Below, one piece after another: positions 63,728-64,000 of a DNA stretch of 64,000 nucleotides; position 1 is the stretch's first letter, and every line of letters begins with the position of its first letter. This stretch comes from Nitrospira sp. Ga0074138 (GTDB taxonomy: Bacteria; Nitrospirota; Nitrospiria; Nitrospirales; Nitrospiraceae). Location of the stretch: the NCBI GenBank assembly GCA_001464735.1, contig LNDU01000063.1:28747-92746 (forward strand). Reading direction: 5' to 3'. The notes beneath the pieces are model-generated. The model searched no databases. It was not told the DNA's origin and saw only the letters and a list, made by a program, of their open reading frames with translations. A program made the translations under genes and the position numbers.

Positions 63728-64000
63728 TTAGTACACCGACTTGGAGCCCGGGCCGACCTGGCTGGGGAACGGGTCCAGAATGGTCTTGGGCGCGTTGTTC
63801 CAGATCACGTCCGCCAGATTCGACATCCGGCTCACAATCTGCGCCGCGACTCCACCGGCCGCCCCAAACAACCCACACCAGCCCAACGTCACAAAGCCCC
63901 AATGCAACGGCGCCGCAAACAGTTCATCCACAAACCAGAACGCATGGCCCCACTCGTTGAGGCCCACGTTCGGCAGAATGAACATCGGGCCCACCACCGC
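63728..64000 (-). CDS. amoC: Ammonia monooxygenase subunit C, C-terminal part (5' end outside window)
   Basis: The last ~90 residues, open to the window edge. VGPMFILPNVGLNEWGHAFW followed by a PLHWGFVTLGW membrane helix and the end PGSKSVY match AmoC. It is the first gene of amoCAB, on the minus strand. Confidence 0.95.
   Translation of the reverse strand, partial: AVVGPMFILPNVGLNEWGHAFWFVDELFAAPLHWGFVTLGWCGLFGAAGGVAAQIVSRMSNLADVIWNNAPKTILDPFPSQVGPGSKSVY

Noticed and set aside
1..64000. CRISPR arrays, rRNA or prophage
   Set aside because: No regularly spaced repeats, rRNA signatures or phage structural genes were seen.

Overview
The window is chromosomal DNA of a complete-ammonia-oxidising (comammox) Nitrospira. 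The evidence is direct. An octaheme hydroxylamine dehydrogenase (haoA) with haoB, cytochrome c554 (cycA) and a cM552-type tetraheme quinone reductase (cycB) lies at 47.6-51.9 kb. An amoCAB operon on the minus strand runs off the right end (61.5-64.0 kb). A complete System I cytochrome c maturation operon (ccmABCDEFGHI, 40.4-47.4 kb) sits directly upstream of haoA. Housekeeping genes and codon use fit Nitrospira; the exact species cannot be fixed from sequence reading alone.

Layout. 0-5 kb: phospholipid genes psd/pssA, then a leucine T-box leader controlling leuA-cupin-leuB, with large palindromic repeats before leuA and after leuB. 4.8-9.8 kb: NHL-repeat protein, asd, DUF2905, SpoIID-like protein, queA. 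9.8-12.3 kb: a decayed accessory stretch with a second, diverged queA 3' end, a nucleotidyltransferase remnant, a frameshifted PEP-CTERM gene and a LuxR pseudogene. 12.5-24.8 kb: SurA-N protein, RDD protein, the rod-shape operon mreBCD-mrdA-rodA, rng, dprA, topA. 25-32.4 kb: PagL-like lipid A deacylase, MFS exporter, outer-membrane protein, duplicated DCC thiol-oxidoreductases separated by repeated MFS 3'-end remnants, and an AT-richer hypothetical gene. 32.6-40.2 kb: CBS protein, nucleoside transporter, FKBP isomerase, an amber-interrupted REP-associated transposase with terminal inverted repeats, a sugar-nucleotide dehydratase, a dicarboxylate symporter and a DUF1269 protein. 40.4-51.9 kb: ccm and hao. 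51.9-60.1 kb: a segment bracketed by two copies of the 3' end of a MOSC gene, holding a DUF1566 protein, two tandem NirK/AniA-like copper proteins with a cytochrome c, an IS1595 remnant, a lipoprotein and an M28 peptidase. 60.3-64 kb: a membrane protein and amoBAC.

How it works together: AMO makes hydroxylamine; HAO oxidises it and passes electrons to c554 and then to CycB and the quinone pool; CcmA-I attaches the many c-type hemes needed. The NirK-like pair plus cytochrome c beside this cluster is the most striking item. One paralogue keeps the domain-1 copper ligands and has lost the domain-2 histidines. The other keeps the domain-2 histidines and has lost the domain-1 ligands. Together they could build a composite catalytic copper site at a subunit interface. 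A second theme is that at three loci (queA, MFS, MOSC) an intact gene is followed by inserted DNA and then by extra copies of the same gene's 3' end, as expected for single-crossover integration of foreign DNA.
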